From Bacillus sp. J37 (GTDB lineage: Bacteria > Bacillota > Bacilli > Bacillales > Bacillaceae): a DNA stretch of 32,992 nt. This document shows, piece after piece, positions 1 to 6,848 of the stretch. Position 1 is the first letter of the stretch. Each line of letters starts with the position of its first letter. A program made the translations under genes and the position numbers. The notes under the pieces are model-generated. The model had not been told where the DNA came from. It saw only the letters and a program-made list of their open reading frames with translations, and made no database searches. The DNA lies in contig NZ_JAEK01000054.1 in the NCBI RefSeq assembly GCF_000518865.1, forward strand, positions 1 to 32,992, given 5' to 3'.

Positions 1-34
1 TGTGACCGTCAAGTAGAATGAAACAATTTTTGCT
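1..34. repeat. IS21 terminal inverted repeat, left in window
   Basis: This begins TGTGAC and ends TTTTTGCT, and pairs with the reverse complement of 2469-2502 over the same length. It lies just beyond the 3' end of istB. Confidence 0.75.
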
Positions 35-36
35 CG

Positions 37-801
37 TTATTTTGAAACACTTTGTTCCCCAAATATGGTAGAACGATGCTTCATACGATAACTATCTTCA
101 TTTAAATGAATGATTTCTACTCGGTGAAGAATCCTATCTAGAATTGCTGTTGTTATAGCTTGATCACCCAATAATTCTCCCCATTCTTTTGGTGCCTTAT
201 TAGAGGTCAAGATAATGGAAGACTGATTATACAAGTCATTAATTAAATGAAAGAACATATTAGCTTCTTGTTGATCCATTGCCATAAACATTAAGTCATC
301 TATTATGACTAAATCAGCCTCTCTAATTCTTTTCATTCTTGCTTTTGACTTTCGTGTGATTTCTTCTGTTTTCAGGTTATGAATTAAATCTCCCATTGAT
401 GTGAATATCGCTTTATACCCTTGGTTAATAGCCTCTATTCCTAGGCCTACGGCCAGGTGAGTTTTACCTACACCTGGTGGCCCTAATAAAATCAAATTGT
501 ACAGCTGTTCTATCCAAGTTAAATCTTTTAATCTATTTAGTTGTTTGTTGCTTAAAGACTTTTGTTCTTTTAAATTAAACTCCTCAAGTGTTTTGCTGAA
601 AGGGAAAGTTGCCCACTTTAATCGGTTGTTTAGTTGCTTTTCTTCTCTTCGAGTTTGCTCATAAGAAGTGACATCTAACAGGAATTGAGTAAATGAAAGG
701 TCTTTTTGCTCAGCTTCTCTGATCAAATGGGGGAGATGCTTGGCAGTTTCAACGAGTCTTAACCCTTTCATTATGTCTTGTAATTGTTGGATTTGGCTCA
801 T
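37..801 (-). CDS. istB: IS21 transposition helper ATPase IstB
   Basis: This is the AAA+ ATPase that assists the IstA transposase in target selection and strand transfer. The 254-residue length is normal for IstB. The Walker A motif GPPGVGKT is at about residues 107-114 and the Walker B IIDDL at about 166-170, followed by a sensor-type stretch (ILTSNKAPKEW). The ATG is preceded by GGAGG lying inside the end of istA, and the two genes are separated by only 2 bp, which implies translational coupling. The frame is intact. Family assignment is secure; the exact IS name cannot be given from sequence alone. It differs clearly from the second IstB fragment at the right end of the window. Confidence 0.96.
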   Translation of the reverse strand: MSQIQQLQDIMKGLRLVETAKHLPHLIREAEQKDLSFTQFLLDVTSYEQTRREEKQLNNRLKWATFPFSKTLEEFNLKEQKSLSNKQLNRLKDLTWIEQLYNLILLGPPGVGKTHLAVGLGIEAINQGYKAIFTSMGDLIHNLKTEEITRKSKARMKRIREADLVIIDDLMFMAMDQQEANMFFHLINDLYNQSSIILTSNKAPKEWGELLGDQAITTAILDRILHRVEIIHLNEDSYRMKHRSTIFGEQSVSK

Positions 802-803
802 CG

Positions 804-2366
804 CTATTCAACCTCCATTAAAACCGTGTAAGTATCTACTTTTCTTTTGTATGCTTCTGTTTCTAAAACCCATTCTGATAGCCTGTTCAAAGTCTTAACT
901 TCTTTCTTTTTATCAATAACTGTTTCATGTACCTGGCGCTGACGTTTCACATATGCAATGATATCGCCAAAATCAGTTGCACTGTATAATTTCCTTTTTA
1001 AACACTCTGCTAACGCTTTAGTCAGTACTTCGTTATCGATACCTTTTGTTTCGCGCAAGATGATTTGCAACTGGTCTTTAATGTAACGAGGATTTTTTTC
1101 CCTAACCTTCTCTAAATATTTAAAGGCTAGTTCTTTATCTTCAAATCTCTCAGCCACTGTATTAATGAATGCTCCAACACCTTTTGTACGATCCCTACTA
1201 TGTTTTTTATCTTTTATTAACATCCCTTTCCCTTCGGGAATTGAATGTTTTGCAATAATTTCGCCAGTATCAGGTATATAAATAACTAATTCTTTAGTCT
1301 CCGTTTCCTTGATACATACTTTTTCATATTTGTTATAAGTTCCAAGTGGAAGAGAGTACCGATTAGATTGGTAACGAATAGTATTGTCCTTATGAACACA
1401 TCTTGCTATACTTATCTCATAGTTATTTTGAATATCTATATTTTGGGAGACTGGTTTTAAGTGTTGCTTTTCCAGGAGGAACACTTCGAATGGTCTCTTT
1501 TTTGTTGTATTGTGTATTTTATAGTTACCCGTTCTGTTCAGCCATTCCCATCCTTGCTCATTCCAAGAGTCGATGTTATGAAACACTCTATGTTTGGCAT
1601 AGTTTTGTTTGATAAATCCAACTACATTTTCTATTCTTCCCTTACTCTCAGGGTCAGCTTTTCTACAAACCCGAAGGTTTATTCCTCTGGATTCTCTATA
1701 CTGCTGAAATTCTTTAGTTAAAATTAGATCTCCACCATTTTCGCTAACAACAATTAAACTATCTTGGTCATAAACGATCTCATTGGTCATTCCTCCATAC
1801 CATTTAAACGCGTTCTCATGGGCTTGTATAACATCCCGTGTTGTAAATGGTCTATCCAACCACTCTTTATACTTTTGTCTAGAATGTGATAAGACAAAAG
1901 CTATAAAGTTGAGTTTGGCTTCCTTATTATCAACAGTTTTTTGTCTCGTATGACCAAAATCTACTTGCATTTGTTCTCCCATTGGGGGATCAGGAATTGC
2001 CTCATACATTCGAGGAGATGTTTCCTTATTTATTTTGTATTCTTCTCTTAATGCTTTTACATATGTTCTTACTGTACTTTCTCCAACAGTTAGATCTTTA
2101 TATTTCTCTAAAAGCCAATCATAAATTTGTGCTGCTGACATATCCGGATGCATTCTCAACCAAGATAAAATCAGTTCTTTATATGGATCTAATTTTTTCT
2201 TTTTATACTGAAGAGAATCAACCCATTCCGCCATCTCCGAAGGAGATCTCTTTAAGTGCCTGTAAACAGTTGTTCGAGAAACCCCTAACTTTTCAGCTAT
2301 CTTTGTCTGACTAAATCCTTGCTTTAATAATTGCTTTATCTCCATGTACATTTCCCACTTATCCAC
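804..2366 (-). CDS. istA: IS21 transposase IstA
   Basis: This DDE-family transposase cuts and joins the IS ends. A helix-turn-helix (GFSQTKIAEKLGVSRTTVY) lies near the N-terminus. Counting from the GTG at 2366, the acidic triad candidates are D136 (QVDFGH), D200 (VYDQD) and E246 (GRIENVVGF), a 46-residue final spacing as expected for IS21. An in-frame TTG exists at 2387, but GGAGG lies inside that extension, 9 nt before the GTG, so I prefer 2366 (520 residues). The frame is uninterrupted and the IS looks potentially active. The alternative start changes only seven residues. Confidence 0.95.
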   Translation of the reverse strand: MDKWEMYMEIKQLLKQGFSQTKIAEKLGVSRTTVYRHLKRSPSEMAEWVDSLQYKKKKLDPYKELILSWLRMHPDMSAAQIYDWLLEKYKDLTVGESTVRTYVKALREEYKINKETSPRMYEAIPDPPMGEQMQVDFGHTRQKTVDNKEAKLNFIAFVLSHSRQKYKEWLDRPFTTRDVIQAHENAFKWYGGMTNEIVYDQDSLIVVSENGGDLILTKEFQQYRESRGINLRVCRKADPESKGRIENVVGFIKQNYAKHRVFHNIDSWNEQGWEWLNRTGNYKIHNTTKKRPFEVFLLEKQHLKPVSQNIDIQNNYEISIARCVHKDNTIRYQSNRYSLPLGTYNKYEKVCIKETETKELVIYIPDTGEIIAKHSIPEGKGMLIKDKKHSRDRTKGVGAFINTVAERFEDKELAFKYLEKVREKNPRYIKDQLQIILRETKGIDNEVLTKALAECLKRKLYSATDFGDIIAYVKRQRQVHETVIDKKKEVKTLNRLSEWVLETEAYKRKVDTYTVLMEVE

Positions 2367-2468
2367 CTTCGCTAACCTCCACTGCAAGTATGAACTATGA
2401 TCATTTTACAGTGATAGGTTGATATTTTTTGCTGGTATATTTGGGTAAATAAGCGTTTCATCTTATCA

Positions 2469-2502
2469 AGCAAAAACTGTACACTTTATTCTAGCAGTCA
2501 CA
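2469..2502. repeat. IS21 terminal inverted repeat, right in window
   Basis: Its reverse complement begins TGTGAC and ends TTTTTGCT, matching the left terminus. It lies upstream of istA, and about 80 bp of noncoding DNA between it and istA probably holds further transposase binding sites. Confidence 0.75.
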
Positions 2503-3050
2503 AAGCAATTTTAACTCCAATTCCTAGCTACAAAGGATTATCAAATTATTTAGCTGACACGATTAATGGTCGCATTTGGTCAAAATTAGAAGAACGTTTT
2601 CTTATAGCAAATCCTAATTCAAACGGATATTGTTATTGTGGAGTTTTACATGATGATGGAACGAGAAATTGTTATGGATTACATAGATTAATAATGGCAT
2701 CATACTCAGGTATTGCATTGGAACACTTCAAACGTGGTGAGATAGAGGTTGATCATTATCCTAAAGAGGATGAGAAATGGAATAACCGTATAGACAATTT
2801 ACAAATGTCCTCTCGACAGTCTCAATACCGTGAAAGCACTCGTGCGAAAATGGGTAAAGGTAAACGTCTTGAAGAATCAGATGTATTAGAGATACTTGTG
2901 CAACTTGAAGAATGGAAAGCAGATGAGAATAATAAATTAAGTGATTTTATCCATCAAACTGCTGAAGCATATGGACAGGGATATCGTAATATCTGGAATC
3001 TTGTATACGGTAAGAGCTGGAAATATTTACGTAAGGATAATGAAGAATGA
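2503..3050 (+). pseudogene. HNH homing-type endonuclease, 5' end removed by IS21
   Basis: An open frame runs without a start codon from the IS border (first full codon 2505). The first ATG is only at 2694, in the middle of the conserved region. The upstream part reads like a NUMOD4 module (PIPSYKGLSNY, then TINGRIWS). It continues into an HNH_3 nuclease: CYGLHRLIMASYS supplies the first His, VDHYPKEDE the second, and NNRIDNLQ the Asn. A C-terminal DNA-binding tail follows. Such endonucleases are common selfish genes near phage terminases. The missing N-terminus is probably only some tens of residues and would lie left of the IS, outside the window. A shortened product from the 2694 ATG would lack the first catalytic His, so it is probably dead. 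Confidence 0.85.
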
Positions 3051-3283
3051 TTAAGTACAATATTTATAACGGTGGTATTGTTGAATTTATACATAATGAA
3101 ATGAGTGTTGAAGAAATCGTTGAAACCATACTTAAGCAGGATTACATAGAGGAATTGTTTGAAGGCGATATGGAAGCAGCAGAGGAAGAGATATTTATAG
3201 TTGCTTCAGATACTAAAGAGTCATTTGAGTATATTGATAATTTTTTTAGGACGCTACATAGGAAGAGTTTAGGTCTTGGTTAA
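3047..3283 (+). CDS. Small acidic protein, function unknown
   Basis: This 78-residue product is not recognised. Its ATG overlaps the stop of the HNH gene in an ATGA arrangement, so it depended on translation of that gene and may be poorly expressed now that the HNH gene has lost its 5' end. The sequence is rich in Glu, Asp and Ile, including a run of acidic residues in the middle, and has no signal peptide or membrane segment. A strong intrinsic terminator overlaps its stop. Confidence 0.6.
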   Translation: MIKYNIYNGGIVEFIHNEMSVEEIVETILKQDYIEELFEGDMEAAEEEIFIVASDTKESFEYIDNFFRTLHRKSLGLG

Positions 3284-3303
3284 CTCTCCTAAGACCTATT
3301 TTT
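3270..3303 (+). terminator. Intrinsic terminator after the HNH unit
   Basis: Stem TAGGTCTT (3270-3277) pairs perfectly with AAGACCTA (3291-3298), followed by a T run. Confidence 0.8.
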
Positions 3304-3374
3304 GATTAAATTTGCAAATTAATAATTCATTATGATACAACCTAAAAGGAGTTAACTATAGGAGGTTATATCAA

Positions 3375-3644
3375 ATGGATGAAATTAAAGATTTACTATC
3401 TAAAGCATTGAAAGCAAATAAAGAAACTATAAAAGGCCAGGAATTCAGTGTAGAAGCTCATTTAACCGGTAGGGAAGATTATATAAACCTTTATGTAAAT
3501 GACGCTGTAATTGCTGTATACGATGCAGAGGATCAAGATTTAAATATCATTAATTATGACTATAAGAAACAAGTTAAGTTCTTTGGTGAATGCTTAGAAG
3601 AGGAAGGTATGGAAGTATATGTTGATGAAGGCTTAATGAATTGA
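3375..3644 (+). CDS. Small acidic hypothetical protein
   Basis: An 89-residue protein with an AGGAGG ribosome binding site ahead of the ATG. The N-terminal half is Lys/Ala rich and helical; the rest has alternating acidic and hydrophobic residues typical of a small alpha/beta fold. No family is recognised. It is a single-gene unit with a terminator on each side (3270-3303 and 3643-3665). Confidence 0.65.
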   Translation: MDEIKDLLSKALKANKETIKGQEFSVEAHLTGREDYINLYVNDAVIAVYDAEDQDLNIINYDYKKQVKFFGECLEEEGMEVYVDEGLMN

Positions 3645-3665
3645 CACTCTTGATGGGTGTCTTTT
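3643..3665 (+). terminator. Terminator, repeated hairpin copy 1
   Basis: Stem GACACTC (3643-3649) pairs with GGGTGTC (3655-3661), allowing one T-G pair, then TTTT. Two related hairpins occur at 3900 and 4552. Confidence 0.75.
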
Positions 3666-3776
3666 CTTTTAGATAAATTCTAAATTTTATTTGAATCTAT
3701 TGGTTTATCAATTCTCCCTTTGGTCTCATAATCTATTAAATAATACAGGTTTTACTCTATTATCTGTATTAAAATA

Positions 3777-3785
3777 TGTTATAAT
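3777..3785 (+). promoter_or_regulatory. Extended -10 promoter candidate
   Basis: TGTTATAAT fits an extended -10 element (TG, one base, TATAAT). No good -35 is seen. It lies about 55 bp upstream of the 14-codon micro-ORF and would produce a transcript of about 130 nt ending at the hairpin at 3900-3926. Confidence 0.5.
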
Positions 3786-3838
3786 CTATCTAACAGTTGC
3801 ATACACATTTCTCAAAAGAGGAATGGAGAGTGTGTGCA

Positions 3839-3883
3839 ATGAAAAAACGTGAAAATGTTGAAGACTGGTGGAAATCACTATAA
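3839..3883 (+). CDS. Micro-ORF, 14 residues (MKKRENVEDWWKSL)
   Basis: A 14-codon frame preceded by GGAGAG at a spacing of about 8 nt. It has its own extended -10 promoter candidate upstream and a terminator immediately downstream, so the promoter, peptide and terminator form a compact independent unit. The peptide is charged at the N-terminus with a Trp pair near the C-terminus, and has no signal sequence. It could be a leader or signalling peptide, a small toxin, or just an incidental frame inside a small RNA. Coding is inferred only from the ribosome binding site and context. Confidence 0.4.
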   Translation: MKKRENVEDWWKSL

Positions 3884-3899
3884 ATTAATACCTTTATAA

Positions 3900-3926
3900 G
3901 ACACTCAGTAAAATGGGTGTCTTTTT
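3900..3926 (+). terminator. Terminator, repeated hairpin copy 2
   Basis: Stem GACACTC (3900-3906) pairs with GGGTGTC (3915-3921), followed by TTTTT. Stem, loop and tail are nearly the same as the copy at 4552. Confidence 0.82.
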
Positions 3927-4000
3927 GATTTGAATTTATGAATGAGTTCAGTTATGGTAAAATTATACTAGTTAAATACTTACCATATGGGGGAACTAAT

Positions 4001-4336
4001 ATGCCAACTATTCATGAAGATCAACGAAATGCAGATGTTCAATTGCGAGATATTGATACAGAGTATAGCCTAGATTATTATTTGAATGTTTGTCAAATAA
4101 CTGGAGATGGACAAATTGAGTTAATTAATGTTTACTCAGCTTTTAGAGGATATTTATACATAATGGTTGATGGTTATTCTTATGGAAGATTACAAATTGG
4201 AGAAGGTGTCCAAAATATACCTGTGAATATAGAGTTTGAGAGTGGTGTGAATTTTTATGTAAGACCACATGAAACAGTTGGAAATTACTCTGTAGGCACT
4301 GACGGTAATTATTCTATTGAGTTATACACATTATAA
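4001..4336 (+). CDS. Hypothetical beta-rich protein
   Basis: A 111-residue protein. An in-frame ATG exists upstream at 3938, but GGGGGAACTAAT stands directly before the ATG at 4001, so that start is chosen. The sequence alternates hydrophobic and polar residues with many Tyr and Gly, suggesting an all-beta, jelly-roll-like or immunoglobulin-like fold. No signal peptide or known family is recognised. It is followed 2 bp later by a small membrane protein gene, so the two form a two-gene unit between repeated terminators. A small surface or accessory virion protein is possible but unproven. Confidence 0.6.
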   Translation: MPTIHEDQRNADVQLRDIDTEYSLDYYLNVCQITGDGQIELINVYSAFRGYLYIMVDGYSYGRLQIGEGVQNIPVNIEFESGVNFYVRPHETVGNYSVGTDGNYSIELYTL

Positions 4337-4338
4337 TT

Positions 4339-4551
4339 ATGGAAGAAATTGATTTTAGTCCATTGCAAGATACATTAAATGGAATAGCTTTGAAGTTAGG
4401 GTTATTTATAGCGTTAACACTTATAGTAGGATTTTTAGTTAAATTTATACTGGTTAAAATCAAGGTTCCAAATAAAATAGCCGGTATAATAGCGAGTTTA
4501 ACTATGATTTATGTAGCATTTAATTATATAACTAGAATATTTGAAATGTAG
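4339..4551 (+). CDS. Small two-helix membrane protein
   Basis: A 70-residue protein with two hydrophobic segments (about 17-40 and 46-64) separated by a basic stretch (KIKVPNK). The ATG follows the previous stop by 2 bp. It resembles the many small membrane proteins of Firmicutes phages, but I can place it in no family. A holin-like or superinfection role is conceivable. A clear holin is encoded at 24424, so it is not required for lysis. Confidence 0.6.
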   Translation: MEEIDFSPLQDTLNGIALKLGLFIALTLIVGFLVKFILVKIKVPNKIAGIIASLTMIYVAFNYITRIFEM

Positions 4552-4579
4552 GACACCCAGTAAATGAGGTGTCTTTTTT
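4552..4579 (+). terminator. Terminator, repeated hairpin copy 3
   Basis: GACACC (4552-4557) pairs with GGTGTC (4568-4573), followed by TTTTTT. The segment matches copy 2 through stem, loop (CAGTAAA) and tail. Confidence 0.82.
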
Positions 4580-4618
4580 ATTTGAATGGGAGATGAGTAA
4601 AGTGAAAGAAATTGAACG

Positions 4619-4720
4619 ATGCTAGAACTCAATGCAAAGATACAAGCTAAGATAGAATTTCAAACTATGTTGTTGCAGGAGTGTTTGAAGATTGTTAGAG
4701 AGATGAAGGGTGATAAGTGA
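4619..4720 (+). CDS. Small helical protein, 33 residues
   Basis: The frame encodes a Lys/Glu/Gln/Leu-rich helix, and its stop overlaps the start of the next gene (TGATG), a typical coupled arrangement. A separate 10-codon frame (ATG 4593, preceded by GGGAG) ends across its start at ATGCTAG. The start signal seems to belong to that upstream frame, so either the two are coupled or a one-base change has split a single gene of about 43 residues. No family is recognised. Confidence 0.45.
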   Translation: MLELNAKIQAKIEFQTMLLQECLKIVREMKGDK

Positions 4721-4959
4721 TGACAATATTAACATTATCTTCGTTCAGTATTTTATTTGCTACTATTGTAGTTTTATTAATTCAGTTACATAAGAGGGAA
4801 GAAGCTAACAAACAGGAAAGACAAGATTTAATGGACAGATTGATGAGTAAGGATTTTGCTGAGTATAAGGAACAGACAGGTGAAATGTTAAAGTTTGAAC
4901 CGATTACTGTTAGTGAAGAAGATGAATATTATCGTGAGATTGAAGAGAGTAAAGTATAA
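4720..4959 (+). CDS. Small membrane-anchored protein
   Basis: A 79-residue protein with one N-terminal membrane helix (about residues 2-22), followed by a charged, probably coiled-coil tail rich in Glu, Lys and Arg. A GTG one codon earlier (4717) is possible. AAGGGTGAT upstream serves as ribosome binding site, and the start overlaps the stop of the small ORF before it. The topology suggests a bitopic membrane protein with a cytoplasmic tail. Function is unknown. Confidence 0.55.
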   Translation: MTILTLSSFSILFATIVVLLIQLHKREEANKQERQDLMDRLMSKDFAEYKEQTGEMLKFEPITVSEEDEYYREIEESKV

Positions 4960-4960
4960 A

Positions 4961-4981
4961 AGCACCTCAAAAAGAGATGCT
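4961..4981. terminator. Bidirectional terminator between convergent genes
   Basis: AGCACCTC (4961-4968) pairs with GAGATGCT (4974-4981) with one mismatch. It lies between the ends of a plus-strand and a minus-strand gene, with an A-rich flank on the left. Confidence 0.5.
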
Positions 4982-5648
4982 ACAAATCAATATTTGACTT
5001 TTCTAGGGCTATAAAAACTTCTTTGAAGAGTAAAGAGATTAGATCAAGGTATTTTTCGTTAAAACTTTTACCAAATGACTCAATATAATGATTTTCAGGC
5101 TTAAGTGGATAAATAGTGTAAGAAACAGCTTTGATATTCTTAATGGATTTGAATTGTGGTGGTTTAATTGGACTTTTATCGTTATGAACAAAATAATTTC
5201 TTAAAAAGTTATAACCTAAAAATTCTTTTCGAACATTGTCTGTAATATTTATAGGTACATTATGAACAGTTTCAATATAAAAAATGTACTTCAATATACC
5301 TTTGTGGCTAATATCATCTAGTTTAATATTCGATAACTTTTTGCTTTCTAATTTACTACAGATACTCCCTAGTTGAGTTTCAAGAAAAGAATAAAGAGAT
5401 AAGAATAGGGATTTACGTAAAATAAGTGTATAGGTTTCATCTAAATCATGATACCTATCTAAAAATACTGATTCGTAAAAGTCCTGTCTTTCTTCTTCGT
5501 TTTGTAATTCTTTTGCTTGATGTTCAAATTCTTTTTCTAAAGTGTCCTTATGGGAAGTAATAGTTTCTTCCATAAAATTTATGTAATTGTAGAAATCTTG
5601 GATTTGTACATTAAGAAGAAATTGATTAATATTTCCGATCCTTTTCAT
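4980..5648 (-). CDS. HEPN-domain-like protein, candidate RNase or defence protein
   Basis: A 222-residue soluble, largely helical protein. Near residues 150-155 it carries RNYFVH, matching the HEPN Rx4-6H active-site motif with the Asn after Arg that is common in catalytic members. A preceding hydrophobic helix (about 79-97) and a charged coiled-coil N-terminus fit the HEPN helical bundle. HEPN proteins often cleave RNA in toxin-antitoxin, abortive-infection and anti-phage systems. The gene stands alone on the opposite strand to the packaging genes, with AAAGGAT before the ATG and a terminator at its end, typical of a moron. The HEPN reading rests on motif and helix content only. Confidence 0.5.
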   Translation of the reverse strand: MKRIGNINQFLLNVQIQDFYNYINFMEETITSHKDTLEKEFEHQAKELQNEEERQDFYESVFLDRYHDLDETYTLILRKSLFLSLYSFLETQLGSICSKLESKKLSNIKLDDISHKGILKYIFYIETVHNVPINITDNVRKEFLGYNFLRNYFVHNDKSPIKPPQFKSIKNIKAVSYTIYPLKPENHYIESFGKSFNEKYLDLISLLFKEVFIALEKSNIDL

Positions 5649-5707
5649 TTGAATATCCTTTCAGTTTTATATTAATTGTAACAAAATTTATTTAGGTGGT
5701 GGTAAAA

Positions 5708-6079
5708 ATGAGTGAGAATAAAGTAGGAAGACCATTAAAGTTTAAATCCGTTGAAGAAATGAAGAAAAAGATTGATGCATATTTTGCTGAATGTGATGAG
5801 AATGAAGATCCGTATACAATTACTGGATTAGCTTTAGCATTAGATACAACTAGACAAGGATTGCTTAATTATGAAGAACGAGATGAATATTATGACACGA
5901 TTAAAAAAGCTAAGACTAAATGTGAAAACTATGCAGAAAAGCACTTATTTAAAGGTAAAAATGGTGTTGCCGGTGCAATCTTTAACATGAAAAATAATTA
6001 TGGTTGGGTTGATCGTCAAGAAATTAAGCAAGAAGGTAGTATGACTTTAGAGGAATTTCTTAAAAACTCTAAAAAATAA
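5708..6079 (+). CDS. terS: Phage terminase small subunit (gp3-like)
   Basis: A 123-residue DNA-recognition subunit of the packaging motor. It starts with a GRPLKFKSVEEM segment typical of this family, then a helix-turn-helix region (YTITGLALALDTTRQGLLNY), a lysine-rich helix, and the K-NYGWVD stretch seen near the C-terminus of many small terminases. The ATG at 5708 is preceded by AGGTGG at 8 nt; a GTG four codons earlier is less likely. It precedes the large terminase, but a recombinase gene is wedged between them. Family assignment rests on characteristic sequence features and position. Confidence 0.85.
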   Translation: MSENKVGRPLKFKSVEEMKKKIDAYFAECDENEDPYTITGLALALDTTRQGLLNYEERDEYYDTIKKAKTKCENYAEKHLFKGKNGVAGAIFNMKNNYGWVDRQEIKQEGSMTLEEFLKNSKK

Positions 6080-6108
6080 TGAAAACTAAATAAAACTTTC
6101 ATTTTAAT

Positions 6109-6209
6109 GAATGTACGAAATTGTATATTTTAATACATTCAAAAAGTTGATTTTATTGGTTTTATTTGTTATTATCGTCTTAATATAATAAAAACGTACA
6201 TTCGATGTA
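6109..6209. repeat. TACATTC repeats before the recombinase
   Basis: GAATGTA (6109-6115) and TACATTC (6134-6140) form an inverted repeat with an 18-bp spacer. TACATTC recurs at 6197-6203, within a small palindrome TACAT-TCG-ATGTA (6197-6209). A TATAAT at 6184-6189 lies between. These could be binding sites of the recombinase encoded next, or operators of its promoter. Confidence 0.35.
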
Positions 6210-6238
6210 TGAAAATGTTATGGAATGGGGCGATAATA

Positions 6239-6793
6239 ATGACAAAAGAAAAGAATGTTCAACCTCTAAGAACTAGGGAAGAAATTGAGGACATGAAACA
6301 ATCTTTAAGGCGTTTTTGTAGTGAACGTGATCGTTTTCTATTTATCTTTGGTATTAATACTGGTTTAAGGGTATCAGATATCCTTCCTTTAAGAGTAATT
6401 GATGTTAAAGGTAAATCACATGTAGTTATAAAAGAAAAGAAAACAAGTAAATCTAAGCGTTTCTTTCTAAATGAAGGTTTAAGAAGTGAAATTGATACTT
6501 ATATAAGAGGTATGGATGACGAGGATTTACTATTCCTTAGTCGTAAAGGCGATAAGCCTATATCTACAACACAAGCGTACAGAGCACTTGTTAAAGCTGC
6601 TGAAATGATTGGTAGAGATGATATTGGAACACATACTATGCGTAAGACATTTGGTTATCATTATTATAGAAGAACTAAGGATATAGCGTTTTTACAGGAT
6701 ATATTTAATCATTCTGCTCCAAGTATAACTAAAAGGTATATAGGTATTACACAAGATGAGATTGACGAAACATTAAAAGGATTTACATTATAG
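6239..6793 (+). CDS. Tyrosine recombinase (phage integrase family), short form
   Basis: A 184-residue site-specific recombinase consisting almost only of the catalytic domain. Counting from the ATG at 6239, visible active-site residues are R44 (TGLRVSD), a Lys in EKKTSKSKRFF (about 68-71), H132 and R135 (HTMR), H158 (FNHSAPS) and the nucleophile Y167 (KRYIG). All are intact. GGGG at 6227-6230 supports this start over an in-frame ATG at 6209. The N-terminal core-binding domain of normal integrases is absent, as in other small phage recombinases and XerC/D-like resolvases. It is a separate unit between the terminase genes. It could resolve phage multimers or act as an integrase. Confidence 0.88.
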   Translation: MTKEKNVQPLRTREEIEDMKQSLRRFCSERDRFLFIFGINTGLRVSDILPLRVIDVKGKSHVVIKEKKTSKSKRFFLNEGLRSEIDTYIRGMDDEDLLFLSRKGDKPISTTQAYRALVKAAEMIGRDDIGTHTMRKTFGYHYYRRTKDIAFLQDIFNHSAPSITKRYIGITQDEIDETLKGFTL

Positions 6794-6820
6794 ACGGTCA
6801 TTAATATGGCGGTCTTTTTT
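6792..6820 (+). terminator. Intrinsic terminator after the recombinase
   Basis: AGAC and GTCAT pair with ATGGC and GTCT around a TAAT loop, with one G-G mismatch, followed by TTTTTT. Confidence 0.7.
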
Positions 6821-6848
6821 ATTTGTCTAGAAAGGTAGGTGAACACTC

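Larger units (their letters stand above)
1..2502 (-). mobile_element. Complete IS21-family insertion sequence
   Basis: The element carries istA and istB in tandem on the minus strand between imperfect 34-bp terminal inverted repeats. Both ends start TGTGAC and both repeats finish with TTTTTGCT; I count 21 of 34 positions matching. The left terminus coincides with base 1 of the window, so the left flank and any target duplication cannot be seen. On the right the element abuts an HNH endonuclease reading frame that has lost its start, so it appears to have inserted into that gene. Boundaries are inferred from the inverted repeats and from the point where the HNH frame resumes. Confidence 0.87.

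Noticed and set aside
1403-2314. Plus-strand frames of 69-110 codons (1403, 1461, 1982)
   Set aside because: They are antisense shadows of istA, with no ribosome binding site and implausible composition.
3938-4000. N-terminal extension of the 111-residue protein
   Set aside because: The ATG at 3938 lacks a ribosome binding site, whereas GGGGGAACTAAT precedes 4001.
6239-6793. The recombinase as XerC/XerD of the host
   Set aside because: It lacks the N-terminal core-binding domain and lies inside the packaging module; the context is phage.
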